From assembly GCF_900101025.1 (NCBI RefSeq), contig NZ_FMUH01000001.1, positions 682,001 through 746,000 on the forward strand: DNA of 64,000 nucleotides, read 5' to 3'. This document shows, one piece after another, positions 1 through 9,498 of this stretch. The notes beneath the pieces are model-generated. The model was not told where the DNA came from. It searched no databases and saw only the letters and a list, made by a program, of their open reading frames with translations. How positions within the stretch are numbered: position 1 is the first letter of the stretch; each line of letters opens with the position of its first letter. The translations under genes and the position numbers were made by a program. The stretch is from Klenkia marina (GTDB lineage: Bacteria; Actinomycetota; Actinomycetes; Mycobacteriales; Geodermatophilaceae).

Positions 1-1439
1 CGGCGCTGACCTTCGCCTACGGCGCCCGCATCGTCTGGGGCGCCTTCGGCGGGCCGGTCGAGCAGCCCGAGCTGTACGAGCCGGCGCCGGCCTTCCTCGC
101 CCCGGCAGCCGTCGCCGCCGTGGTCGGGGTCCTGGCCGGGCCCGCCGTCTCGCTGCTCGACCCGGTGATCGACAGCGCCACCACCGACGCCCTGCCCGGT
201 TCCACCCCGCCCTCTATCTACGCCTGGCACGGCCTCAGCCCCGAGCTGGCCATGTCGGCGACCACCGTCGCCGTCGGGCTCGTGCTGTTCTGGCAGCGCG
301 ACCGGGTCGACGCCGCCTTGCAGCGGCTCCGGTTCCCCGACGGCCCGGCCCTGTTCACCCGCGGCCACGACGCGCTGCTGGCGTTCGGCGGCCGGGTCGG
401 CGCCCCCGACCGGTCCCCGTCGCTGGCTGCGCACCTGGCCCGGCCGTTGCTGGCCGTCGTCGCGCTGGGAGTCGTCGGGCTCCTGACCGTCGGGCCGGTG
501 CCCGCCCGGGTCGACGCCGGCGACCCCGGGCGCTGGCTGGTCGTCGCGCTGCTGGGCGCCGCCGTGCTGGGCACCGCACTGGCCACCCGCACCGTCGCCC
601 TGGTCGCCCTGGTCGGGGTGGCCGGGCTGTTCGTGTCGCTGTGGCTGCTGCTGTCGGGCTCGTTGGACGTCGCGATCACGCTGCTGCTGGTCGAGGTGCT
701 CACCGCCGTCGTGCTGGTGCTCGTGCTGCGGGACCGTCCGCTGCGGTTGCCCGCGCCCGGGCCCCGGCGGCTGCCCACCGCCGTCCTGGCCGTCGCGGTG
801 GGCCTGGTCGCCGCGGGTGCCACCGCGGCGCTGACCGGGCGCCGCGAGCTGTCCGCGGCCGGCACCTTCTTCCTCGACCGCGCCGAGGAGCTCACCGGCG
901 GCACCAACGTGGTGAACACCGTGCTGGTCGACTTCCGCGGCCTGGACACGCTGCTGGAGTCGGTCGTCGTCGGCGTCGCCGCCCTCGGCCTCCTGCTGCT
1001 GGGCACCGCGACCGTGCCGCACCCCACCGACACCGACGACGTCCTGCTGCGCGTGGGCACCCACCTGCTGGCCCCGGGGATGCTGCTGCTGTCGGCCTGG
1101 TTGCTGTGGCGCGGCCACGACGAGCCCGGTGGCGGGTTCATCTCCGCGCTGGTCGCCGGCATCGCGGTGGCGCTGCGCCAGCTGGCCTCGGGCACGGTGC
1201 CCACCCGCGCGTGGCTGCAGCCAGGGCCGCTGCTGGGGGTGGGCGCAGTGCTGTCCGTGGGTGTCGGGCTCGCCCCGCTGCTCGTCGGCGACGCTCTGCT
1301 CACCCCCTTCCACCTCGTCCCCTTCCTCAGCTCGGCGCTGGTGTTCGACCTCGGGGTGTGGCTCATGGTGCTGGCGCTGGTGGTCGCCGTCGTCCAGGCG
1401 TTGGGCGCCCGGCCCGAGCACGAGCAGGTGGCCGCGTGA
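1..1439 (+). CDS. mrpA: Mrp antiporter subunit A with fused B-type C-terminus (5' end outside window)
   Basis: C-terminal part of the large Mrp (Mnh) Na+/H+ antiporter subunit; the reading frame is open from base 3 and begins upstream of the window. The visible part starts in the last helices of the NuoL-like proton-channel region (around the YGARIVWGAFGG segment), passes through many hydrophobic helices of MbhD/MbhE type and ends in an MnhB-type domain marked by the GHDEPGGGFISALVAG motif. The A and B subunits are therefore one polypeptide, as is common in actinobacteria. Its TGA overlaps the mrpC GTG (GTGA). Known role: membrane complex exchanging cytoplasmic Na+ (or K+) for external H+, for pH and salt tolerance. 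Confidence 0.9.
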   Translation, partial: ALTFAYGARIVWGAFGGPVEQPELYEPAPAFLAPAAVAAVVGVLAGPAVSLLDPVIDSATTDALPGSTPPSIYAWHGLSPELAMSATTVAVGLVLFWQRDRVDAALQRLRFPDGPALFTRGHDALLAFGGRVGAPDRSPSLAAHLARPLLAVVALGVVGLLTVGPVPARVDAGDPGRWLVVALLGAAVLGTALATRTVALVALVGVAGLFVSLWLLLSGSLDVAITLLLVEVLTAVVLVLVLRDRPLRLPAPGPRRLPTAVLAVAVGLVAAGATAALTGRRELSAAGTFFLDRAEELTGGTNVVNTVLVDFRGLDTLLESVVVGVAALGLLLLGTATVPHPTDTDDVLLRVGTHLLAPGMLLLSAWLLWRGHDEPGGGFISALVAGIAVALRQLASGTVPTRAWLQPGPLLGVGAVLSVGVGLAPLLVGDALLTPFHLVPFLSSALVFDLGVWLMVLALVVAVVQALGARPEHEQVAA

Positions 1440-1756
1440 CCGCCGCGGTGGCGGTCGGCCTGCTGGTGGCCGGCGGCTCGTACCTGGTGCTGCAGCGCGG
1501 CCTGCTGCGCGTCGTCCTCGGGTTCGTGCTGCTCGGGCACGCGATGGTCGTGCTCGTGCTGGCCGCCGGCGGTGATCGCGGCGGGTTCGCGCTGCCCGGC
1601 AACGGCGGCGGCGAGCCCGCCGACCCGCTCCCCCAGGCCTTCGTGCTCACCGCGGTGGTCATCGCCTTCGCCGTCACCGTCTACCTGCTGGGCCTGCTGC
1701 GCGCCGGCTCCGAGGAGCCCAGCCCGGCCGACGACGATGCGCGGGGCCCGTCGTGA
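1436..1756 (+). CDS. mrpC: Mrp antiporter subunit C
   Basis: Small NuoK-like membrane subunit of 106 residues, the usual size for MrpC. Three hydrophobic helices are visible, with the typical GFVLLGHA segment in the second and the conserved DPLPQAFVLTAVVI motif before the third; a short acidic cytoplasmic tail follows. The GTG start at 1436 overlaps the mrpA stop by four bases and is chosen because the upstream part of this open frame is out-of-frame mrpA sequence. The stop overlaps the mrpD GTG in the same way, so the genes are translationally coupled. Confidence 0.9.
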   Translation: MTAAVAVGLLVAGGSYLVLQRGLLRVVLGFVLLGHAMVVLVLAAGGDRGGFALPGNGGGEPADPLPQAFVLTAVVIAFAVTVYLLGLLRAGSEEPSPADDDARGPS

Positions 1757-3216
1757 ACGCGCTGGTCATCGCGCCGATCGCGCTGCCGCTGGTGGCCGCT
1801 GCGGTGCTGCTTCTGGCACCCCGGTCGACCACGCTGGCCCGGGTGGTGGGCATCGGCGCCACCGCGCTGGTGGTGCTGGCCGCCGCGGTGCTGCTGGCCC
1901 GCACGCTGACCGGCGAGGTGCCGGTGGTGCAGGTCGGCGGCTGGCCGGCGGGCATCGCGATCGTCCTGGCGCTGGACGCCTTCGGCGCGCTGGTCCTGCT
2001 GCTCACCGCCGCGGTCACCCTGCTCGGGCTGGTCTACGCCATCGGCACCGGCGAGGACCGCGAGCGCACCTTCACCCCGCTGGTGCTGGTCATGTCCGCC
2101 GGCGTCTCCGGGGCGCTGTCCACCGCCGACCTGTTCAACCTCTTCGTCTTCGTCGAGGTCGTGCTCATCCCCAGCTACGTGCTGCTCACCCTGGCCCCCC
2201 GGCGGCAGCGCATCGCCGGCGCCCGGCTGTACGTGGGCGTGAACCTGCTGGCCTCCACGCTGTTCCTGGGCGGGATCGGGCTGCTCTACGGGGTGACCGG
2301 CACCGTGCAGCTGGGCCAGCTGGCCGGGGTGGCCACGGCCAGCGCCCCCGCCGCGCTGGCCGCGACCCTGCTGCTGGTGGCGATGGGCATCAAGTCCGCC
2401 GTCGTCCCGCTGCACTCCTGGCTGCCCGGCTCGTACTCGGTCGCAGGTCCCGCGGTCACCGTGCTGTTCTCCGGCCTGCTCACCAAGATCGGCCTGTACG
2501 CCCTGTTCCGGCTGTACTCGGTGCTCTTCGACGGCGACCCGCGGTTCCTGTGGGTGCTGCTCGTCGTCGCCGTCCTCACGATGGTGGTCGGGGTGCTGTC
2601 GGCTGTGGGCGCCACGGCCGTCCGCCCGGTGCTCACCGCCCACATGGTCAGCCAGATCGGCTACGTGCTGGTCGGGCTGGGCCTGTCGACAGCGGCCGGG
2701 CTGGGTGCCGCGACCTTCTTCCTGGTGCAGTACGTGCTGGTCAAGGCCGCGCTGTTCATGGTCGGCGGCGCGGTCGAGGTGCGGTACGGCACCGACGTGC
2801 TCGCCCGGGTCGGCGGCGGGCTGGTGCACCGCGAGCGCTGGCTGGCCGTGGCGTTCGCCGGGTCCGCGCTGGCACTGGTCGGCATCCCGCCGACGTCGGG
2901 GTTCGTCGCGAAGCTGCAGCTGGCCACCGCCGCGGCCGCCGACGGCCCGTGGTGGGTGCTGGTGGCCGTCGTCGCGGTCAGCGCGGTGACCATGGTGTCG
3001 ATGCTCAAGCTCTGGAACGGCGTCTTCTGGGGCGAGCCGTCGTCGCTGCCCGCCCCGGCGCGCGGCGCGTCGGCCACCCTGGTCGGCCCGCCGCTGCTGC
3101 TGGCCGCCGTCGCCCTCGTGCTGGGCATCTGGGCCGAGCCGCTGCTGGCCGCCAGCACGATCGCCGGGCAGCAGCTCGCCGACCCGTCGGCCTGGGTCGC
3201 GGCGGTGACCCGGTGA
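1753..3216 (+). CDS. mrpD: Mrp antiporter subunit D
   Basis: NuoM/NuoN-like proton-translocating subunit of 487 residues with about 14 predicted helices. Typical family features are DLFNLFVFVEVVLIPSYVLL in the fifth helix region, the GIKSAVVPLHSWLPGSY segment with its conserved Lys, and LLTKIGLYALFR. It forms the second proton-antiporter module of the Mrp complex beside MrpA. GTG start in a GTGA overlap with mrpC and GTGA overlap with mrpE at the end. It is paralogous to the mrpD of the second operon at 14251-15831, but the sequences differ enough to exclude a recent copy. Confidence 0.93.
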   Translation: MNALVIAPIALPLVAAAVLLLAPRSTTLARVVGIGATALVVLAAAVLLARTLTGEVPVVQVGGWPAGIAIVLALDAFGALVLLLTAAVTLLGLVYAIGTGEDRERTFTPLVLVMSAGVSGALSTADLFNLFVFVEVVLIPSYVLLTLAPRRQRIAGARLYVGVNLLASTLFLGGIGLLYGVTGTVQLGQLAGVATASAPAALAATLLLVAMGIKSAVVPLHSWLPGSYSVAGPAVTVLFSGLLTKIGLYALFRLYSVLFDGDPRFLWVLLVVAVLTMVVGVLSAVGATAVRPVLTAHMVSQIGYVLVGLGLSTAAGLGAATFFLVQYVLVKAALFMVGGAVEVRYGTDVLARVGGGLVHRERWLAVAFAGSALALVGIPPTSGFVAKLQLATAAAADGPWWVLVAVVAVSAVTMVSMLKLWNGVFWGEPSSLPAPARGASATLVGPPLLLAAVALVLGIWAEPLLAASTIAGQQLADPSAWVAAVTR

Positions 3217-3548
3217 GCCGCCTGCGCGCCGTCGTGTCGTTCGCCGCCTGGTACGTCGGCCAGTTCCTGGTCGCCAACGTGCGGGTGGCCGGGCACGTGC
3301 TGCGCCCCCGCCTGGCCCACCGGCCGGTCGTGGTCCGCTACGAGCTGCGCGGCCGCACCGACGTCGAGGTGGCCAGCTTCATCGCCCTGGTCAGCCTGAC
3401 CCCCGGCACGCTGGTCGTCGACCGTGCCGAGGGCGTGGTCACCGTGCACGCCGTGCACGCCCTGGACTGCGACCGCGAGCTGGCCGCGATGCGCGACCTG
3501 GAGGACCGGATGCTCGCGGCGTTCGGCCCCAGGGGGAGGACCACGTGA
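3213..3548 (+). CDS. mrpE: Mrp antiporter subunit E, short form
   Basis: MNHE-domain protein of 111 residues. The core is recognisable: a hydrophobic helix near the N-terminus, then YELRGRTDVEVASFIALVSLTPGTLVVD, the family hallmark. Most MrpE proteins are about 160 residues or longer and start with two or three helices; the second MrpE here (13673-14254) has 193. This copy lacks that N-terminal section, and its start sits exactly in the GTGA overlap with mrpD, so it is unlikely to be misplaced. It is probably a naturally shortened subunit; whether function is altered cannot be told from sequence. Confidence 0.88.
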   Translation: MSRLRAVVSFAAWYVGQFLVANVRVAGHVLRPRLAHRPVVVRYELRGRTDVEVASFIALVSLTPGTLVVDRAEGVVTVHAVHALDCDRELAAMRDLEDRMLAAFGPRGRTT

Positions 3549-3814
3549 TCACCCAGGACGTCGTGCTCGACGTCGCCCTCGTGCTGCTCGCCCTGAGCCT
3601 GGTGGTCGCCGCCGTGCGCGCAGTGGTCGGCCCGACCGACGCCGACCGCGTGCTGGCCGTCGACTTCGGGTTCCTCGTCACGCTGTGCGCGGTGGCCCTG
3701 CTGTCGGTCCGCCTGGACACCCCGGCGCTGCTGGACCTCGTCCTGATCGGCACCCTGGTCGGCTTCCTGGCCACGGTCGCGCTGGCCCGACTGGTCGCGA
3801 GGCGGTCGCGGTGA
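3545..3814 (+). CDS. mrpF: Mrp antiporter subunit F
   Basis: Small subunit of 89 residues with three hydrophobic helices and the family's GPTDADRVLAVD motif after the first helix. It belongs to the small-subunit cluster (E, F, G) needed for assembly of the Mrp complex. The GTG start overlaps the mrpE stop and the stop overlaps the mrpG GTG, both as GTGA. Confidence 0.9.
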   Translation: MITQDVVLDVALVLLALSLVVAAVRAVVGPTDADRVLAVDFGFLVTLCAVALLSVRLDTPALLDLVLIGTLVGFLATVALARLVARRSR

Positions 3815-4176
3815 CCCTGCAGACGGTGGTCGGCGACGTCCTGCTGATGCTGGGCGTGGTGCTGATGGCGGTGGCCGCGGTCGGGCTGGTGCGCATGCCC
3901 GACGTCTACAACCGCACCAACGCGGTGGCCAAGGCCGGTGGGCTGGGTCTGGTGCTGGTGCTGCTCGGCGTCGTCGTGCTGGACCCCGGACCGACGGCGG
4001 TGGTCGTGCTGCTGCTGGCGGTGGTGCTCCAGCTGTTCACCGTGCCCATCGCCGGCTTCGAGATCGGCCAGGCCGCGCGGATCTCCGGCGCCCCGATGAC
4101 CCCGGGCACCCGCACGTCACCCGGCGCGGACCTCCCGGACGGCGAACCCGGCCGCGGCGACGACGGTGACCGGTAG
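3811..4176 (+). CDS. mrpG: Mrp antiporter subunit G
   Basis: Small subunit of 121 residues with three helices and the conserved GLVRMPDVYNRTNAVAKAGGLG segment typical of PhaG/MnhG. A hydrophilic tail of about 35 residues follows the last helix. It is the last gene of this Mrp operon. Its final 60 bases (4117-4176) overlap the 3' end of the convergent exchanger gene on the other strand, so the tail is encoded by DNA that is coding on both strands. Confidence 0.9.
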   Translation: MTLQTVVGDVLLMLGVVLMAVAAVGLVRMPDVYNRTNAVAKAGGLGLVLVLLGVVVLDPGPTAVVVLLLAVVLQLFTVPIAGFEIGQAARISGAPMTPGTRTSPGADLPDGEPGRGDDGDR

Positions 4177-5160
4177 GCAGAACCACAGCAGGACGGCGCT
4201 GAAGGGCCCCAGCGCGTCGTGGTCGGCGGAGTCCAGCACGAGGTAGGCCGTGTAGGCGACGAACCAGGCCAGCAGCACCGCCCCCTCGGGCCGGCTGACC
4301 CGCGAGCCGGTGTACAGCACCACGCCCAGCGCCACGGTCGCCGCGATCATCACCGGGACGTCGAACCGCACCGCCGCCGGGTCGACCGCGATGCCCGCGG
4401 GCAGCAGCAGCGCCGGGACGCCCAGCACCATGCCGATGTTGGCCACGTTGCTGCCCACCACGTTGCCCACCGCGAGCTGGGTGTCGCCCTTGGCCGCGGC
4501 GATGACCGCGGTGGTGATCTCGGGCAGCGCGGTGCCGACCGACACCACGGTGAGCCCGATGACCAGGTCGGACAGGCCCAGGGACGACGCGATCGTGCTG
4601 GCCGAGTCGACCAGCCGGTTCGCCCCCAGCACCAGCAGGGCCACCCCGACCAGCAGGAGCGCGCCGTCCCGCAGCGGCCTCGGGTCCCCGGTCGGTGCGG
4701 CGCCGTCCCCGGCCTCGGCCCGTCGTCCGCGCACCACCGCCACGGCCAGGTAGCCGACCAGGGCCAGGGTGAGCAGGGCGCCGTCCCACCGGCCGAGGCC
4801 GCCGTCCAGCCCGAGGACGAGCAGGGCGGCCGCGAGCACCAGCGCGACCGGGAGGTCGAAGCGCAGCAGCGCCCGGTCCCCGGTCTGCGGACGGACCAGC
4901 GCGGCCACGCCGAGCACCAGCAGGATGTTCACGGTGTTGCTGCCCACCGCGTTGCCGACCGCCAGCCCCGGCGACCCCGACAGCGTGGCGTCGAACGAGA
5001 CGGCGAGCTCGGGTGCGCTGGTCGCGGTGGCCACCACGGTCGCCCCGACCACCAGCGGCGAGAGGCCGGCGGCGCGGCCCAGACCGGTGGCCCCGCGGAC
5101 CAGCAGCTCGCCGCCGACGACCAGCAGCACCAGGCCCGCCACCAGCCAGAACACCGTCAT
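4117..5160 (-). CDS. Sodium/calcium exchanger family membrane protein (CaCA)
   Basis: Cation:proton or Na+/Ca2+ antiporter of 347 residues built from two inverted halves. Each half carries an alpha-repeat: GATVVATATSAPELAVS with AVGNAVGSNTVNILLVLG in the first, and GLTVVSVGTALPEITTA with AVGNVVGSNVANIGMVLG in the second. The conserved acidic Glu after Pro is present in both. About ten helices, as expected for the YrbG-like branch. The ATG at 5160 gives the standard N-terminal helix; the frame stays open far upstream only as leuA shadow. Substrate (Ca2+ or another cation) is inferred from family. It converges with, and overlaps, mrpG. Confidence 0.88.
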   Translation of the reverse strand: MTVFWLVAGLVLLVVGGELLVRGATGLGRAAGLSPLVVGATVVATATSAPELAVSFDATLSGSPGLAVGNAVGSNTVNILLVLGVAALVRPQTGDRALLRFDLPVALVLAAALLVLGLDGGLGRWDGALLTLALVGYLAVAVVRGRRAEAGDGAAPTGDPRPLRDGALLLVGVALLVLGANRLVDSASTIASSLGLSDLVIGLTVVSVGTALPEITTAVIAAAKGDTQLAVGNVVGSNVANIGMVLGVPALLLPAGIAVDPAAVRFDVPVMIAATVALGVVLYTGSRVSRPEGAVLLAWFVAYTAYLVLDSADHDALGPFSAVLLWFCLPVTVVAAAGFAVREVRAG

Positions 5161-5232
5161 CCGCGGATGGTCGCACCCGACCGGGCGGTCCGCTGCTACG
5201 GTGTCTGCGTGCGCGGCAGCCTCCTTCTTCTC

Positions 5233-7071
<1,839 letters not shown>

Positions 7072-7090
7072 CCGCCGGGCCCGGCCGCGG

Positions 7091-7118
7091 GCCGGTTCAC
7101 CTGGGCGGGTGAACCGGC
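7091..7118 (+). terminator. Hairpin terminator after leuA
   Basis: A perfect 11-bp inverted repeat (GCCGGTTCACC at 7091-7101, complement at 7108-7118) with a 6-nt loop starts 19 bases after the leuA stop and ends before the SOS promoter. There is no T-tract, as is usual in actinobacteria. Confidence 0.65.
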
Positions 7119-7139
7119 GCGCCGGGGCGGCCTGCCGGT

Positions 7140-7175
7140 TTGACATCGATCGAACACGTGTTCGATCCTTGTCCG
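7140..7175 (+). promoter_or_regulatory. SOS promoter with LexA box of the imuA'-imuB-dnaE2 operon
   Basis: TCGAACACGTGTTCGA (7150-7165) is a perfect match to the actinobacterial LexA box TCGAAC-N4-GTTCGA, extended by two flanking bases on each side into a 20-bp palindrome. It lies between a consensus -35 TTGACA (7140-7145) and a plausible -10 GATCCT (7164-7169), 18 bp apart, so LexA would block polymerase directly. The expected transcription start falls on the imuA' GTG at 7176, pointing to a leaderless mRNA. Confidence 0.85.
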
Positions 7176-7916
7176 GTGACCGCGCTCCCGCCCGACCTCG
7201 CCGAGCGGCTGGCCGCCGCCCGGTCGGCGGTCGCCGCGGTCGACAGCCGGTTCGGCAGCACCACGCCCCGGCGCCCGCTGGAGACGGTGCCGGGGCTGGC
7301 TCCGCTGCTGCCCGGCGGGGCCCTGCACACCGGGGCGGTCTACTCGGTGCTCGGCTCGGTCGCGCTGGCCACGGCGCTGCTGGCCGGGCCCTCGGCGGCC
7401 GGTGAGTGGTGCGGCGTCGTCGGGGTGCCCGGCTTCGGCGCCGAGGCCGCCGCGGGCATGGGCGTCGACCTCGCGCGCACCGTGCTGGTGCCCGACCCCG
7501 GCACCGACCCGGTGGGCATCGTCGACGCGCTGGTGGGGGCGCTCACCGTCGTCCTGGTCGGGCTGCCCCGCCGGGTCGCCCCGGGCGAGGCGAGCCGGCT
7601 GACCGCCCGGCTGCGCCAGCGCGGCGCGGCACTCGTGGTGCACGCCCCCCACGGTGCCCACGGTGCCTCGGCCTGGCCGCAGACCGAGGCCCAGCTGACC
7701 GTCACCGGCAGCGAGTGGCGGGGGCTGGGTGAGGGGCACGGCCACCTCACCGGGCGCATCGCGGCGGTCGCGGTGCAGGGCCGCCGCGCGGGCCGGGCCC
7801 AGCACACCCGGATGTGGCTGCCCGACGCCGAGGGCCGGGTGCGCCCCGCCCTCGAGCCGGCGGCCCCGCAGACCAGCACCCCGTCGACCACACCGCTCAC
7901 CAGGGTCGCCGGGTGA
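7176..7916 (+). CDS. imuA': ImuA'-type RecA-like SOS mutagenesis protein
   Basis: 246-residue protein with a short RecA-like core (PGLAPLLPGGALHTGAVYSVLGS near the N-terminus, hydrophobic strands such as LTVVLVGLPR later). No intact Walker A is visible, as in other actinobacterial ImuA' proteins, which act as mutasome accessory factors, not as ATPases. Known role: with ImuB it recruits DnaE2 for error-prone translesion synthesis after DNA damage. The GTG at 7176 is preferred over a TTG at 7140, which lies inside the promoter. Stop overlaps the imuB GTG (GTGA). Confidence 0.85.
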   Translation: MTALPPDLAERLAAARSAVAAVDSRFGSTTPRRPLETVPGLAPLLPGGALHTGAVYSVLGSVALATALLAGPSAAGEWCGVVGVPGFGAEAAAGMGVDLARTVLVPDPGTDPVGIVDALVGALTVVLVGLPRRVAPGEASRLTARLRQRGAALVVHAPHGAHGASAWPQTEAQLTVTGSEWRGLGEGHGHLTGRIAAVAVQGRRAGRAQHTRMWLPDAEGRVRPALEPAAPQTSTPSTTPLTRVAG

Positions 7917-9484
7917 GCCGGTCCCCGAACCGGACGATCGTGCTGTGGTGCCCCGACTGGCCGGTCACCGCCGCCGTGCGGGTCGCCGACTGCCCGGCCG
8001 GCCCGCCCGCCGCCGTCGTCGAGCGCGGGCGGGTGGTCGCGCTGTCCCCCGCCGCGCACGCCGCCGGGGTGCTCGCTGGGCTGCGGGTCCGCGAGGCGCA
8101 GGCGCGCTGCCCCGAGCTCGTCGTCGTCCCGGCCGACCAGCGCCGCGACGCCCGCGCGTTCGAGCCGGTGCTGCGCGCGGTCGAGGCGGTGGCCCCGGGC
8201 GTGCAGGTGCTGCGGCCGGGCACCTGCGCGGTCCCGGCCCGCGGCGCCAGCAGCTACCTGGGCGGTGAGGCGGCCGCCGCGGCGGTGCTGCTCGACGTGG
8301 TCGAGGGGCTGGGCATCGAGGGCGTGCGGGTGGGCATCGCCGACGGCCCGTTCAGCGCCGAGCACGCCGCCCGCACCGCCCCCGCGGTGCCCGGCACCCG
8401 GGTGGTGCCCGTCGGTGGCGACCGGGCCTTCCTGGCCGACCTGCCGGTCGAGGTGCTGGCCCCGGTGCTCGAGCCCGACGCCCCCGACCTGCTCCGCCGC
8501 ATGGGGCTGCGCACCGCCGGGGCGTTCGCGGCGCTCGAGCTCACCGACGTCCTGGCCCGGTTCGGTGCCGACGGTGGCCGTGCGCACCGGCTGGCCCGGG
8601 GCGAGGACCAACGCGCCGCCGCCGGTCGCGCCCCGCTGCCCGAGCTGGGCCGCACCGTCGACCTGGACCCCCCGCTCGACCGCGCCGAGCAGGTGGTGGC
8701 CACGCTGGGCCCCACCGCCGAGGACTTCGTCGCCGGCCTGACCGGCCAGGTGCTGGTGTGCACCGGGCTGCGGGTGGAGATCGAGGACGACCGCGACGGC
8801 CTCGTCGTCCGCCGCTGGCTGCACCCCCGCTTCTTCACCGCCGCCGACGTGCTCGACCGGGTCCAGTGGCAACTGGCCGCCGGCGGGCTGACCGGGCCGG
8901 TGGCCCGGGTCGACCTGGTGCCCGAGGACGTCGAGCCGCAGGGCGCGCACGCCGAGGGCCTGTGGGGCGGGGCGCCGCACGAGCAGGTGCACCAGGCGCT
9001 CACCCGCGTGCAGAGCCGGCTGGGCCACCGCGCCGTCGGCACCACGGTGATCGGCGGCGGCCGCGGCCCGGCCGACCGCATGACCTTCGTCCCCTGGGGC
9101 GACCGCCCGGTGCCCGCCCGCCCCGGCGAGCCGCCGTGGCCCGGGCAGCTGCCGCCGCCGCTGCCGGCCACCGTGCTCCCCCGCCCCGGACCGGCCGGGG
9201 TGCTGGGGCCGGGCGGGTCACCCGCCGTCCTGTCCGACCGCGGGGTGCTGTCGGTGCCCCCGGTGCGGTTCCGGGTGGACGACGACGCCCGGCCGGTCGC
9301 GGGCTGGCCGGTGGGCTGGCAGCCGGTGCAGGCGTGGGCCGGGCCGTGGCCGGTCGACGAGCGCTGGTGGACCGACGACGCCCCCGGGCAGCTGGCCCGC
9401 TTCCAGGTGGTCGGCGTCGACGGCAGCGCCTGGTTGCTGCTGGTCGGCGGCGGGCGCTGGTGGGTCGAGGCCAGCTATGACTGA
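7913..9484 (+). CDS. imuB: ImuB, catalytically inactive Y-family polymerase homologue
   Basis: 523 residues with Y-family layout: N-terminal palm (IVLWCPDWPVTAAVRVADCPAG), helix-hairpin-helix region around LLRRMGLRTAGAFAAL, and little-finger domain. The catalytic acids of active Y-family enzymes are missing (CPDW where the DxD region should be; no SxDE at the second site), as is known for ImuB. It serves as the hub tying DnaE2 and ImuA' to the sliding clamp. A clamp-binding element of QLPLWG type is expected; here the only similar segment is AEGLWG (residues 347-352), which keeps LWG but not the Gln. An unusually Trp- and Pro-rich C-terminus follows. Confidence 0.9.
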   Translation: MSRSPNRTIVLWCPDWPVTAAVRVADCPAGPPAAVVERGRVVALSPAAHAAGVLAGLRVREAQARCPELVVVPADQRRDARAFEPVLRAVEAVAPGVQVLRPGTCAVPARGASSYLGGEAAAAAVLLDVVEGLGIEGVRVGIADGPFSAEHAARTAPAVPGTRVVPVGGDRAFLADLPVEVLAPVLEPDAPDLLRRMGLRTAGAFAALELTDVLARFGADGGRAHRLARGEDQRAAAGRAPLPELGRTVDLDPPLDRAEQVVATLGPTAEDFVAGLTGQVLVCTGLRVEIEDDRDGLVVRRWLHPRFFTAADVLDRVQWQLAAGGLTGPVARVDLVPEDVEPQGAHAEGLWGGAPHEQVHQALTRVQSRLGHRAVGTTVIGGGRGPADRMTFVPWGDRPVPARPGEPPWPGQLPPPLPATVLPRPGPAGVLGPGGSPAVLSDRGVLSVPPVRFRVDDDARPVAGWPVGWQPVQAWAGPWPVDERWWTDDAPGQLARFQVVGVDGSAWLLLVGGGRWWVEASYD

Positions 9485-9498
9485 AGGAGCGCGCTGAC

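Noticed and set aside
218-1540. Long open frame antisense to mrpA and mrpC, and many like it throughout the window
   Set aside because: High GC content makes stop codons rare in all frames; these translations are Arg/Ser/Pro/Gly-rich, lack domains and ribosome-binding sites, and overlap well-supported genes.
7140-7175. TTG start at 7140 for ImuA'
   Set aside because: It would place the LexA box and promoter inside the gene and adds no conserved residues; GTG 7176 fits a leaderless start.
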